A stretch of 64,000 nucleotides of DNA. Origin: JBBQZU01 sp038207425 (lineage in GTDB: Bacteria > Bacteroidota > Bacteroidia > Flavobacteriales_D > Cryomorphaceae). A program made the translations under genes and the position numbers. The notes under the pieces were generated by a model. That model did no database searches and was not told the origin of the DNA. It saw nothing but the letters and a program-made list of their open reading frames with translations. Location: contig JBBQZU010000006.1 in the NCBI GenBank assembly GCA_038207425.1, forward strand, positions 78,489 through 142,488. Direction: 5' to 3'. Below, piece by piece: positions 19,396 through 27,170 of this stretch; position 1 is the first letter of the stretch, and each line of letters begins with the position of its first letter.

Positions 19396-20673
19396 ATGAA
19401 AATCCAAAAAAAACTATTTGGTATGCTTATGATTGCAGGCCTGGTAGTATTCAGTTCGTGTAATAACGACGATTCAGAAGATACCCCTCCGGGCTTGACG
19501 ATCAACAGCATGAAAACATCAGATGGTACAGACCTTTATGGAGCTACCAATGCTACCGGTGTTGGTCTTGACCAATCAGTAGTGATTGTATTCAGCGCTG
19601 CTGTTGATGCTACTTCACTTGCCGCTGTAGCTATAATGAACGGAAGCACAGCAGTTGCTGCTTCAGTAACTGCCTCAGGCAGCACAGTAACCATTGATCC
19701 TACTGACAATCTATTTGGCGGAACAATTTACACTGTGAAAGTGCAAGGTGTGAAGTCTACTGCCGGCGCCACTGCATCAACTGTAAATGTAAACTTTACT
19801 ACTTCAGGTATTGGCTTGGGTACTGCGCCGCAGGCGGGCAATCAGCGCATGTATCTCCAATTGAATGGCAATATTGTCGACGTCACTGGAAATGCTACAT
19901 CTGAGTTCGTTCAAGTAACTTATGCAGCAGACCGTTTTGGCAATCCAAATTCTGCAGCTAATTTTGGCGGATCAGTTGGGGCAGTAGGTACAGGTGATAT
20001 TGTTGAATTGAGCGGAGATAACTTTTTATTTCCAAGTATGACTTACAGTCTTTGGGTGAAAATTGACCATGCAGACTATCCACTTGGTGGGGGCAAAAGA
20101 GTTTTTGGTATCGGAGCAGAACGAGGTTATTTTCTGGAGTTCGGTGATAATGGTGTTGCTTGGATGAAAGTAGCTACGAGCCATGAAGTCAATCCTGACC
20201 CGGGAAATATTAATTATGCCACAGCTTGGGGAGATAACATAAATGGAGGCGGTAACGTTGGCGATGCTACATTGGTAAACTATCAAGGCTCTATTTCAAA
20301 TGACATTATGACAAGCAACAATTGGCATCAGATTGTGATGGCTTATGATGCAATCACAGCAACAAAATCAATTTATGTTAATGGGACATTAATCACTCAA
20401 TACAACCTAAGTTGGAATCCAGATCCGGGTTTCTTGTTTAACATGAAAAACCTGTCATTTAATGATTTGGATGGTGCAAATCCTGTTGTAGGTCTTGATA
20501 AAACGCTAACCTTAGGCTTTACTTCAAGTCGCGCCAATACTTCTACTGGTTGGTCGATATACATGAATGAGCAAAATACCTTTAAAGGTGTTATGGATGA
20601 CTTCCGAATTTGGGATGTAGCTCTTACCCAACAACAGGTACTCCAACTCTTCGACGCTGAAAAAGTGCAATAA
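19396..20673 (+). CDS. Surface lipoprotein with bacterial Ig-like and LamG (concanavalin-like) domains
   Basis: A 425-residue lipoprotein (lipobox 'VVFSSC', followed by the surface-export-like acidic run 'NNDDSED'). Residues about 35-135 form an Ig-like domain of the SbsA type ('AVDATSLAAVAIMNGSTAVAAS', 'GGTIYTVKVQGV'). Residues about 150-420 form a laminin-G/concanavalin-like lectin domain ('NWHQIVMAYDAITATKSIYV', 'GVMDDFRIWDVALTQQQVLQLF'). By position directly after susCD it is the probable third surface glycan-binding protein of the locus, in the SusE/SusF role, though it is not homologous to those. A perfect hairpin follows 27 bases after its stop. Confidence 0.85.
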   Translation: MKIQKKLFGMLMIAGLVVFSSCNNDDSEDTPPGLTINSMKTSDGTDLYGATNATGVGLDQSVVIVFSAAVDATSLAAVAIMNGSTAVAASVTASGSTVTIDPTDNLFGGTIYTVKVQGVKSTAGATASTVNVNFTTSGIGLGTAPQAGNQRMYLQLNGNIVDVTGNATSEFVQVTYAADRFGNPNSAANFGGSVGAVGTGDIVELSGDNFLFPSMTYSLWVKIDHADYPLGGGKRVFGIGAERGYFLEFGDNGVAWMKVATSHEVNPDPGNINYATAWGDNINGGGNVGDATLVNYQGSISNDIMTSNNWHQIVMAYDAITATKSIYVNGTLITQYNLSWNPDPGFLFNMKNLSFNDLDGANPVVGLDKTLTLGFTSSRANTSTGWSIYMNEQNTFKGVMDDFRIWDVALTQQQVLQLFDAEKVQ

Positions 20674-20700
20674 TTTATTGCTCTGAATTAATTGATTTTT

Positions 20701-20732
20701 TTAAGGGGGTTTCTTCGCTGAAACCCCCTTAA
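20701..20732. terminator. 13-bp perfect hairpin between the binding-protein and enzyme genes
   Basis: ttaagggggtttc (20701-20713) is complementary to gaaacccccttaa (20720-20732) with a 6-base loop. A T-run precedes it (within 20694-20702) and a weak T-rich stretch follows. It sits 8 bases before the ATG of the next gene, so it may partly terminate transcription from susC. Alternatively it may stabilise the processed 3' end of the susCD-LamG message, giving more binding protein than enzyme. It could also affect translation of the following gene. Confidence 0.75.
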
Positions 20733-20740
20733 TTATTTAA

Positions 20741-22420
20741 ATGAATACTATGAAATCGCAGGTCTGTTTTGCATTCATTATCGCCGTAATGCTATTTGCA
20801 AGCTGCAAAAAGGATGATGATGCGCCCCCTCACGTAAATCCTGGCCCTTCTGATACTACCTATGTGCTCACCCTTACAAGTGTAATTGTAGATCAGGTTA
20901 ATTTTTTCGGTGCAGGCAGGATTATGAATATTGACAGATCTTTTCCCGCCACCATTAAGTTTAACAGACCCGTGGACCCGGCCACCCTTACACCCACAAA
21001 TTTGCGCGTAGCTGCTCCGGGCGTCAGTGCCCAACTTCAATGGGAGCTTAGCGACAGCAACCGCACCATAACCATCACTGCCACGGAGCTGCTCAAGCAT
21101 CTGCAGAAGTACACACTCTTTGTCACCGAATCAGTAAAGGGAATGGAAGGCGAAGTATTTTCAGGCCATTCACGGGCATTTTACACGGAAGTGGATACCA
21201 CACCAAAATTTCCGGTAATAAGCGATGAAGAACTGATGACCCTGGTACAGGAACAAACTTTTAAATATTTCTGGGACTTTGGCCACCCCGTCAGCGGACT
21301 TGCCCGCGAGCGAAATTCATCTGGAAATACGGTAACAATTGGGGGGTCAGGATTTGGAATTATGTCGATTCTGGTGGGTATCGAACGCGGTTTTATTTCT
21401 CGAAGCGAAGGCGTAGACCGCATCAATACCATTGTAGATTTTCTTGCCACTGCTGATCGTTTTCACGGGGTGTGGCCCCACTGGATGGATGGCAATAATG
21501 GAGTAACCCAACCATTTAGCGCAAATGACGATGGCGCCGACCTGGTAGAGACGGCATTTATGATTCAGGGACTGCTCACCGTGCGCCAATACCTCAATCA
21601 AGGCAACTCATTTGAAGCTTTGCTGATCGGCAAAATCAACATACTCTGGGAAGAAGTAGAATGGGATTGGTTTACCCAAGGGCAGAATACGCTCTATTGG
21701 CATTGGAGCCCCAATAACGGCTTCATCATGAATATGCAAATTAAAGGATACAACGAAGGGCTTATCGTATACTTTCTTGCTGCGGCATCGCCTACACACC
21801 CAATTACTCAGGAAGTTTACCACAACGGCTGGGCTAGCAATGGCGGTATGGTCAATGGTAATAATTATCTGGGCTACAACCTTCCGCTGGGTTATGCCTA
21901 CGGCGGGCCGCTTTTTTTCGCCCATTACTCATTTCTGGGCCTCAATCCCAACAACCTTCAGGACACTTATGCAAATTACTGGACTCAAAACGTAAACCAT
22001 ACGCTGATAAACCGAAAGTTTTGCATTAACAACCCCAATAATTTTGTGGGCTATAGCGTCGATTGCTGGGGTCTCACCGCAAGCGATAACCATACAGGAT
22101 ATTCAGCTCATTCACCCACCAACGACTTAGGAGTGATTACACCTACAGCAGCGCTCTCGTCGATGCCCTATACACCGGAAGAATCAATGGATGCCATGCG
22201 CTTTTTTTACTATACCATTGGCGACAGGCTGTGGGGTCAGTATGGTTTTTACGATGCCTGTAATTTTACCGAAGGCTGGGTGGCAAATTCTTTTTTGGCT
22301 ATTGACCAGGGACCTATTGTTGTGATGATAGAAAACCACCGAACCGGATTGCTCTGGAACCATTTTATGTCGGCACCTGAGGTGGCTACTTCAATGAATC
22401 TATTGGGATTTTCAAATTAA
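20741..22420 (+). CDS. GH144/glycoamylase-family lipoprotein with N-terminal Ig-like domain
   Basis: A 559-residue lipoprotein (lipobox 'LFASC', then KKDDD). About 130 residues of SbsA-type Ig-like fold follow ('FPATIKFNRPVDPATLTPTNL', split over two strands). The catalytic part matches the Glycoamylase/GH144 (alpha/alpha)6 barrel: 'EQTFKYFWDFGHPVSGLARER', 'GGSGFGIMSILVGIERGFISR', 'DRFHGVWPHWMDG', 'NDDGADLVETAFMIQGLLT', 'YWHWSPNNGF', 'GYNEGLIVYFLAAASPTHPI' and the C-terminal 'AIDQGPIVVMIENHRTGLLW'. Characterised GH144 enzymes cleave beta-1,2-glucan, endo or exo. A second copy without the Ig domain follows 36 bases on, suggesting an endo/exo or surface/periplasm pair. Confidence 0.85.
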   Translation: MNTMKSQVCFAFIIAVMLFASCKKDDDAPPHVNPGPSDTTYVLTLTSVIVDQVNFFGAGRIMNIDRSFPATIKFNRPVDPATLTPTNLRVAAPGVSAQLQWELSDSNRTITITATELLKHLQKYTLFVTESVKGMEGEVFSGHSRAFYTEVDTTPKFPVISDEELMTLVQEQTFKYFWDFGHPVSGLARERNSSGNTVTIGGSGFGIMSILVGIERGFISRSEGVDRINTIVDFLATADRFHGVWPHWMDGNNGVTQPFSANDDGADLVETAFMIQGLLTVRQYLNQGNSFEALLIGKINILWEEVEWDWFTQGQNTLYWHWSPNNGFIMNMQIKGYNEGLIVYFLAAASPTHPITQEVYHNGWASNGGMVNGNNYLGYNLPLGYAYGGPLFFAHYSFLGLNPNNLQDTYANYWTQNVNHTLINRKFCINNPNNFVGYSVDCWGLTASDNHTGYSAHSPTNDLGVITPTAALSSMPYTPEESMDAMRFFYYTIGDRLWGQYGFYDACNFTEGWVANSFLAIDQGPIVVMIENHRTGLLWNHFMSAPEVATSMNLLGFSN

Positions 22421-22456
22421 GCAAATGATTGTAGATTAAATGCCCGAACCTGCATT

Positions 22457-23827
22457 ATGAAGTTCTCTGTCATTTGGTTTAATCTTGCAACTGTAGCTAA
22501 CATAGCTGCCTGCGGTGGCAATGGGGTAGAGCAGGGCGTTGCATACATTTCACAAGCTCCAGACAGCTCGTCATTCTCCATAATTTCTGATGATTCATTG
22601 CTTACCCTTTTACAACGACAATCATTCGGCTATTTTTGGGAAGGTGCTGAACCTGCGTCGGGCATGGCACCGGAGCGCATCCACATGGATGGGGTGTATC
22701 CGCAAAACGACAAGCATATTATAACATCAGGCGGTAGCGGAATGGGTATGATGGCGATTCTGGTAGGAGTGGAGCGGGGTTTCATTACCCGTCAGCAGGC
22801 CGTTGAACGGTTTGCTATTATGGTCCATTTTCTTGAAAAAGCTGACCGCTTTCACGGGGCCTGGCCGCATTGGATGGACGGTGAAACGGGTACAACAAAA
22901 CCCTTCAGCAAAATGGATGATGGTGGCGACCTTGTGGAGACTTCTTTTCTCGCTGCGGGACTGCTTACCGCGAGAGAATATTTCAAGGATGGAAATGATG
23001 AAGAAAAAATGCTGGCAAGCAGAATGGATCAGCTATGGCGCGGCATTGAATTCGACTGGTATACCCACGGCAAAGAGGTGCTTTATTGGCATTGGAGCCC
23101 GAATTACGAATGGCAAATGAACTTTCCTGTGGGTGGGTACAACGAGTGCCTCATCATGTACGTGCTTGCTGCATCATCGCCCACACACCCTATAGAAAGT
23201 GCAGTATACCACAAAGGATGGGCGAGAAATGGAGAAATTAAATCAGAACAAAAATACTATGACCTTGACCTGATACTCGATCATTACGAAAGCAATGACG
23301 ATCCTGTAGGGCCGCTGTTTTGGGCGCACTACTCGTACCTTGGGCTCAACCCCAAAGGACTTCATGATACCTATGGCGACTATTGGAAGTTGAACCAAAA
23401 TCATGCTTTGGCCCAGTACCGTTATTGCGTCGACAATCCCGAACAATACAAAGGCTATGGCAAGGATTGCTGGGGCCTCACATCCAGCTACAGCATACGC
23501 GGCTATGCCGGCCACCGTCCGGGCCATGATATTGGAGTTATTTCACCTACGGCAGCCTTGTCATCATTTCCCTACACCCCGAAGGAGAGTGCGGATTTTC
23601 TAAAGTTTCTTTACGCACCTTCACGCGATAGCCTCATTGGCACTTACGGACCTTATGATGCATTCAGCTTTGAGCACCATTGGCTGCTGCCGCGCTACCT
23701 CGCCATCGATCAGGGGCCCATACCCGTGATGATCGAAAACCACCGCACCGGATTTATTTGGAACCTGTTTATGCAAGCTCCTGAAGTAAAAAAAGGATTA
23801 ATCAAACTTGGATTTAGGTATGAATAA
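22457..23827 (+). CDS. GH144/glycoamylase-family lipoprotein, second copy
   Basis: A 456-residue paralogue of the preceding enzyme, lacking the Ig-like domain but with the same landmarks: 'RQSFGYFWEGAEPASGMAPER', 'GGSGMGMMAILVGVERGFITR', 'DRFHGAWPHWMDGETG', 'MDDGGDLVETSFLAAGLLTA', 'YWHWSPNYEW', 'GYNECLIMYVLAASSPTHPI', 'AIDQGPIPVMIENHRTGFIW'. A short signal with a lipobox-like 'NIAAC' suggests a lipoprotein. The family is GH144-like, with beta-1,2-glucan as the known substrate. Its last eight bases overlap the start of the esterase gene (ATGAATAA), showing translational coupling. Confidence 0.85.
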   Translation: MKFSVIWFNLATVANIAACGGNGVEQGVAYISQAPDSSSFSIISDDSLLTLLQRQSFGYFWEGAEPASGMAPERIHMDGVYPQNDKHIITSGGSGMGMMAILVGVERGFITRQQAVERFAIMVHFLEKADRFHGAWPHWMDGETGTTKPFSKMDDGGDLVETSFLAAGLLTAREYFKDGNDEEKMLASRMDQLWRGIEFDWYTHGKEVLYWHWSPNYEWQMNFPVGGYNECLIMYVLAASSPTHPIESAVYHKGWARNGEIKSEQKYYDLDLILDHYESNDDPVGPLFWAHYSYLGLNPKGLHDTYGDYWKLNQNHALAQYRYCVDNPEQYKGYGKDCWGLTSSYSIRGYAGHRPGHDIGVISPTAALSSFPYTPKESADFLKFLYAPSRDSLIGTYGPYDAFSFEHHWLLPRYLAIDQGPIPVMIENHRTGFIWNLFMQAPEVKKGLIKLGFRYE

Positions 23828-24605
23828 GTGCCTTCTCTCTGCTGCTTTGCTGTGCAATATTGGCGCTTCGGCGCAAACGGAAAACGCTGGCATCGGTACC
23901 TATTTTTCTTACGGAAGTTTTGCCCAAAAGAGCGACACATTAAATTACCGCATCATCAAACCCGAAGATTGGGACGTATCGCAAAAGTACCCCCTTGTAA
24001 TATTTCTTCACGGTTCTGGTGAGCGTGGCGGTGACAATGAAGCACAACTTACCCACGGTGCTGATCTTTTTGCAGCGAATAGAAATAAGGTTCCGGCTTT
24101 TGTGGTGTTTCCACAATGTATGGCTGGAGATTACTGGGCTGTAGAAAATGTAGAACAGTTGGCCAACGGGCGAATTTTTACTTTTCCGGAGCGCGAAAAG
24201 ATGAACACAAGTCTCGGATTGGTTTATTTGCTCATCGATAGCTTACAGTCGCTTTATCCAGTTGATGCTTCACGAATCTACGTTATGGGCATGTCCATGG
24301 GCGGCAAGGGCACCTACGAACTTGTGTCGCGAAGACCTGATACATTTGCCGCAGCCATTGCTATATGCGGTGGTGGCAATGAAGCTGCTGCCGCCAAATA
24401 CGCGACCAAAACACCCTTCTGGGTTTTTCACGGTGAACAAGATGACGTAGTGCCGCCTGCGCTCTCAGTCGCCATGGCGCGAGCGCTTGCAAAAGCAGGT
24501 GGCAATCCGAAATTAACACTTTATCCAGATGCCAATCACAACAGTTGGGACCGGGCATTCTCAGAACCCGATTTGCTTAATTGGCTTTATTCTCACAGTA
24601 AATAA
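23820..24605 (+). CDS. Secreted alpha/beta-hydrolase esterase
   Basis: The preferred start is the ATG at 23820, which begins a signal peptide (MNKCLLSAALLCNIGASAQ); the ATG at 23808 lies inside the previous gene. The 261-residue product is an alpha/beta-hydrolase of the PHB-depolymerase/CE1-like type. It has the oxyanion motif 'IFLHGSGERGGDN', the nucleophile elbow 'GMSMGG' (Ser159), the acid in 'HGEQDDVVP' (Asp208 or 209) and the histidine in 'DANHNSWDRAF' (His240). In this locus it could remove acyl substituents (for example succinyl or acetyl groups) from the glycan. That role is inferred from context only. Six bases separate it from the GH3 gene. Confidence 0.85.
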   Translation: MNKCLLSAALLCNIGASAQTENAGIGTYFSYGSFAQKSDTLNYRIIKPEDWDVSQKYPLVIFLHGSGERGGDNEAQLTHGADLFAANRNKVPAFVVFPQCMAGDYWAVENVEQLANGRIFTFPEREKMNTSLGLVYLLIDSLQSLYPVDASRIYVMGMSMGGKGTYELVSRRPDTFAAAIAICGGGNEAAAAKYATKTPFWVFHGEQDDVVPPALSVAMARALAKAGGNPKLTLYPDANHNSWDRAFSEPDLLNWLYSHSK

Positions 24606-24611
24606 ATACCT

Positions 24612-26855
24612 ATGAATAAGAAAGTATCGCTGCTCATTGTCATCTCCTTCTTTGCACTTACTTCACATGGTCAGAAGAAGCTGAAATTAGATCCAAAAGG
24701 AAAATCTGAAAAGGAATTTATTGGCGCGCTGCTCAATCAAATGACCCTGGAAGAACGCATAGGTCAACTTACACTCTACACCAGCGGATGGGATATTACA
24801 GGCCCTTCCTTGAATGAGAATTATAAAGAAGAACTGAAATCGGGCCGTGTAGGGGGGCTTTTCAATGCCCATGGTGTGAAGTACAATACCGAATTGCAGA
24901 ATATAGCGGTGAAAGAAACCCGTCTCGGTATTCCATTGCTTTTCGGATACGATGTTATTCACGGACACAAAACCATATTCCCTATTCCATTGGCCGAAGC
25001 CGCATCGTGGGACCTTGCACTGATAGAAGAATCGGCAAGGCTCGGAGCCAAAGAAGCCGCTGCATCTGGACTCAACTGGACCTTCAACCCGATGGTCGAT
25101 ATAGCCCGCGATCCAAGATGGGGGCGTGTAGCAGAAGGGTCGGGTGAAGATACTTATCTCGGAAGCCTTATTGGAGTAGCCAAAATTAAAGGGCATCAGG
25201 GAAATGACCTGAGCGACCCTTTTACCTTGCTGGCCTGCGTGAAGCATTTTGCGGCATATGGTGCTCCACTTGCCGGAAGAGATTACGGAAGTGTAGATAT
25301 GTCAGAGCGCACCTTGCGCGAAACGTACCTGCCGCCTTACCAAGCTGCTGTGGAAGCCGGTGTGGCCACCATTATGACTTCTTTCAACGAAGTGGATGGC
25401 GTACCCGCGTCGGGCAATTCCTGGTTGCTGCAAAACATACTGCGCGATGAGTGGGGATTTAAGGGTTTTGTAGTTACTGACTACACATCAATTAATGAAC
25501 TGGTTCCTTTCGGCGTGGTGAATGACCTTGAAGGTGCTGCCCAGCTTGCATTCAGCGCAGGAGTTGATATGGATATGCAGGGAGGGTTGTACAATGCCCA
25601 TCTGAAAAACCTGATAGAAAAAGGCGAACTCACCGAAGAGCAGGTAAACATTTCGGCAAAACGGATACTTGAAATGAAATGGAGACTGGGGCTTTTTCAC
25701 GACCCATACCGCTACCTAGACGAAAAAAGAGAAAAGAACATAGTGCGCTCCGAAGAGCTGAGAACCCATGCAAGACTCGCGGCGCGAGAGTCGATCGTAC
25801 TGCTCAAAAATGAACCGTATAATGGTAAAACTTTGCTCCCCCTCTCGAAAGATGTAAAGAAGATAGCCTTAATAGGCCCGCTTGGCGACAACCAAATAGA
25901 CCTCCAGGGCTCGTGGCATGCATCAGGTCTTGAAACCGATGTGGTGACCCTTCGCGCCGGTATTCAGCAGGCTGTGCCCAATGCTACTGTTGTATATGCG
26001 AAAGGCTGCGATTTTGACGGCAATGACCAAAGTGGATTTGCAGAAGCGCTGCGTATCGCCGGCGAAGCCGATGTGGTAATTCTCGCTCTGGGCGAAAACT
26101 ATATTCAGAACGGTGAAGCAGCAAGCCGAACCAATATTGACCTGCCTGGTGTGCAAAATGAACTCGTAGCAGCTTTGGCAAAACTAAATAAACCCACCAT
26201 AGCACTCGTTGGGGCCGGGCGGCCACTGACCATCGCAGAGCTGCATGAGCAGGTGCCTGCAATACTCAATACCTGGCACCTTGGTACTATGCACGGTGCA
26301 GCGGTGGCCGATGTGCTTTTCGGCGATTATAACGCTTCCGGAAAAATCACAATGACCTTTCCGCGCAATGTGGGGCAGATTCCGATTTTCTACAACAGCA
26401 AAAGACTTGGCCGGCCATTTAACGAAAATGAAAAATACACTTCGAAGTATATAGATTCACCCAATACTCCGCTTTACCCATTTGGATATGGACTTAGCTA
26501 TACCACATTTGAATACAGCAACCTTAGAGTAAGCAATGCTGAAATGCCCATGGGTGGATCGGTAGTGGTATCGGTGAAGGTGCGTAACAGCGGCGGGGTT
26601 GATGGCGAAGAAGTAGTGCAACTCTACGTGCAGGATCTTGTGGGAAGTGTAACAAGACCCTTCAGGGAGTTGAGAGGTTTTGAGAAAATAGCTTTAAAAG
26701 TGGGGGAGGAAAAGACGGTTCAATTTACCATCAAATCATCTGACCTTGCTTTCTATACCCGCTCTATGAAATTCGAAGCTGAACCCGGCGCTTTCGCTGT
26801 TTATCTAGGTACAAACTCTGACGCGACGCTGAGAGGAGAATTTCAACTGAAATAA
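24612..26855 (+). CDS. GH3 beta-glucosidase (BglX-like)
   Basis: A 747-residue secreted enzyme with a signal peptide ending near 'SHGQ'. The three-domain GH3 architecture is complete. The TIM barrel has 'GWDITGPSLNENYKEELKSG' and the nucleophile in 'GFVVTDYTSINEL' (Asp290). The alpha/beta sandwich carries the likely acid/base in 'NGEAASR' (Glu502). The fibronectin-III-like C-terminal domain begins around 'PLYPFGYGLSYTTFEYSNL'. Enzymes of this type release glucose from beta-linked gluco-oligosaccharides, and some prefer sophorose (beta-1,2). Next to two GH144-like enzymes it would finish off the released oligomers in the periplasm. Confidence 0.93.
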   Translation: MNKKVSLLIVISFFALTSHGQKKLKLDPKGKSEKEFIGALLNQMTLEERIGQLTLYTSGWDITGPSLNENYKEELKSGRVGGLFNAHGVKYNTELQNIAVKETRLGIPLLFGYDVIHGHKTIFPIPLAEAASWDLALIEESARLGAKEAAASGLNWTFNPMVDIARDPRWGRVAEGSGEDTYLGSLIGVAKIKGHQGNDLSDPFTLLACVKHFAAYGAPLAGRDYGSVDMSERTLRETYLPPYQAAVEAGVATIMTSFNEVDGVPASGNSWLLQNILRDEWGFKGFVVTDYTSINELVPFGVVNDLEGAAQLAFSAGVDMDMQGGLYNAHLKNLIEKGELTEEQVNISAKRILEMKWRLGLFHDPYRYLDEKREKNIVRSEELRTHARLAARESIVLLKNEPYNGKTLLPLSKDVKKIALIGPLGDNQIDLQGSWHASGLETDVVTLRAGIQQAVPNATVVYAKGCDFDGNDQSGFAEALRIAGEADVVILALGENYIQNGEAASRTNIDLPGVQNELVAALAKLNKPTIALVGAGRPLTIAELHEQVPAILNTWHLGTMHGAAVADVLFGDYNASGKITMTFPRNVGQIPIFYNSKRLGRPFNENEKYTSKYIDSPNTPLYPFGYGLSYTTFEYSNLRVSNAEMPMGGSVVVSVKVRNSGGVDGEEVVQLYVQDLVGSVTRPFRELRGFEKIALKVGEEKTVQFTIKSSDLAFYTRSMKFEAEPGAFAVYLGTNSDATLRGEFQLK

Positions 26856-27170
26856 TTGATTTCTTTCAAGTAAAATCTTTGGATGATTTTGGGGAATCAA
26901 TAAGATAATTTACTTGATCCAGAATTACAGCCTTCGACAACAGGCCGAACGAAATTGTTTTGGCACTGTTTATTCTTTATTGCCAGCAGCTTCACATGTC
27001 AGTATTTGCTTGTTGGCTTATCGAACTATACAAGGTGCTGTTTTTACTTCCGGTTGTGCGGAGAATGTTCATTCCCAGCCCCTTTTTTAAGTCTCTGCTT
27101 GCAGTTGCTGAAGAAATATCCTTAATTATGTCCTGATAATGTTTGTTCGAAAAACATAAAAATTCAATAA
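26856..27170. other. Intergenic stretch inside the carbohydrate locus
   Basis: 315 AT-rich bases with no supported gene and no clear hairpin. A separate promoter for the next gene is possible here. The short minus-strand frame across 26992-27243 overlaps the start of the next gene and has no family resemblance. Confidence 0.4.
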
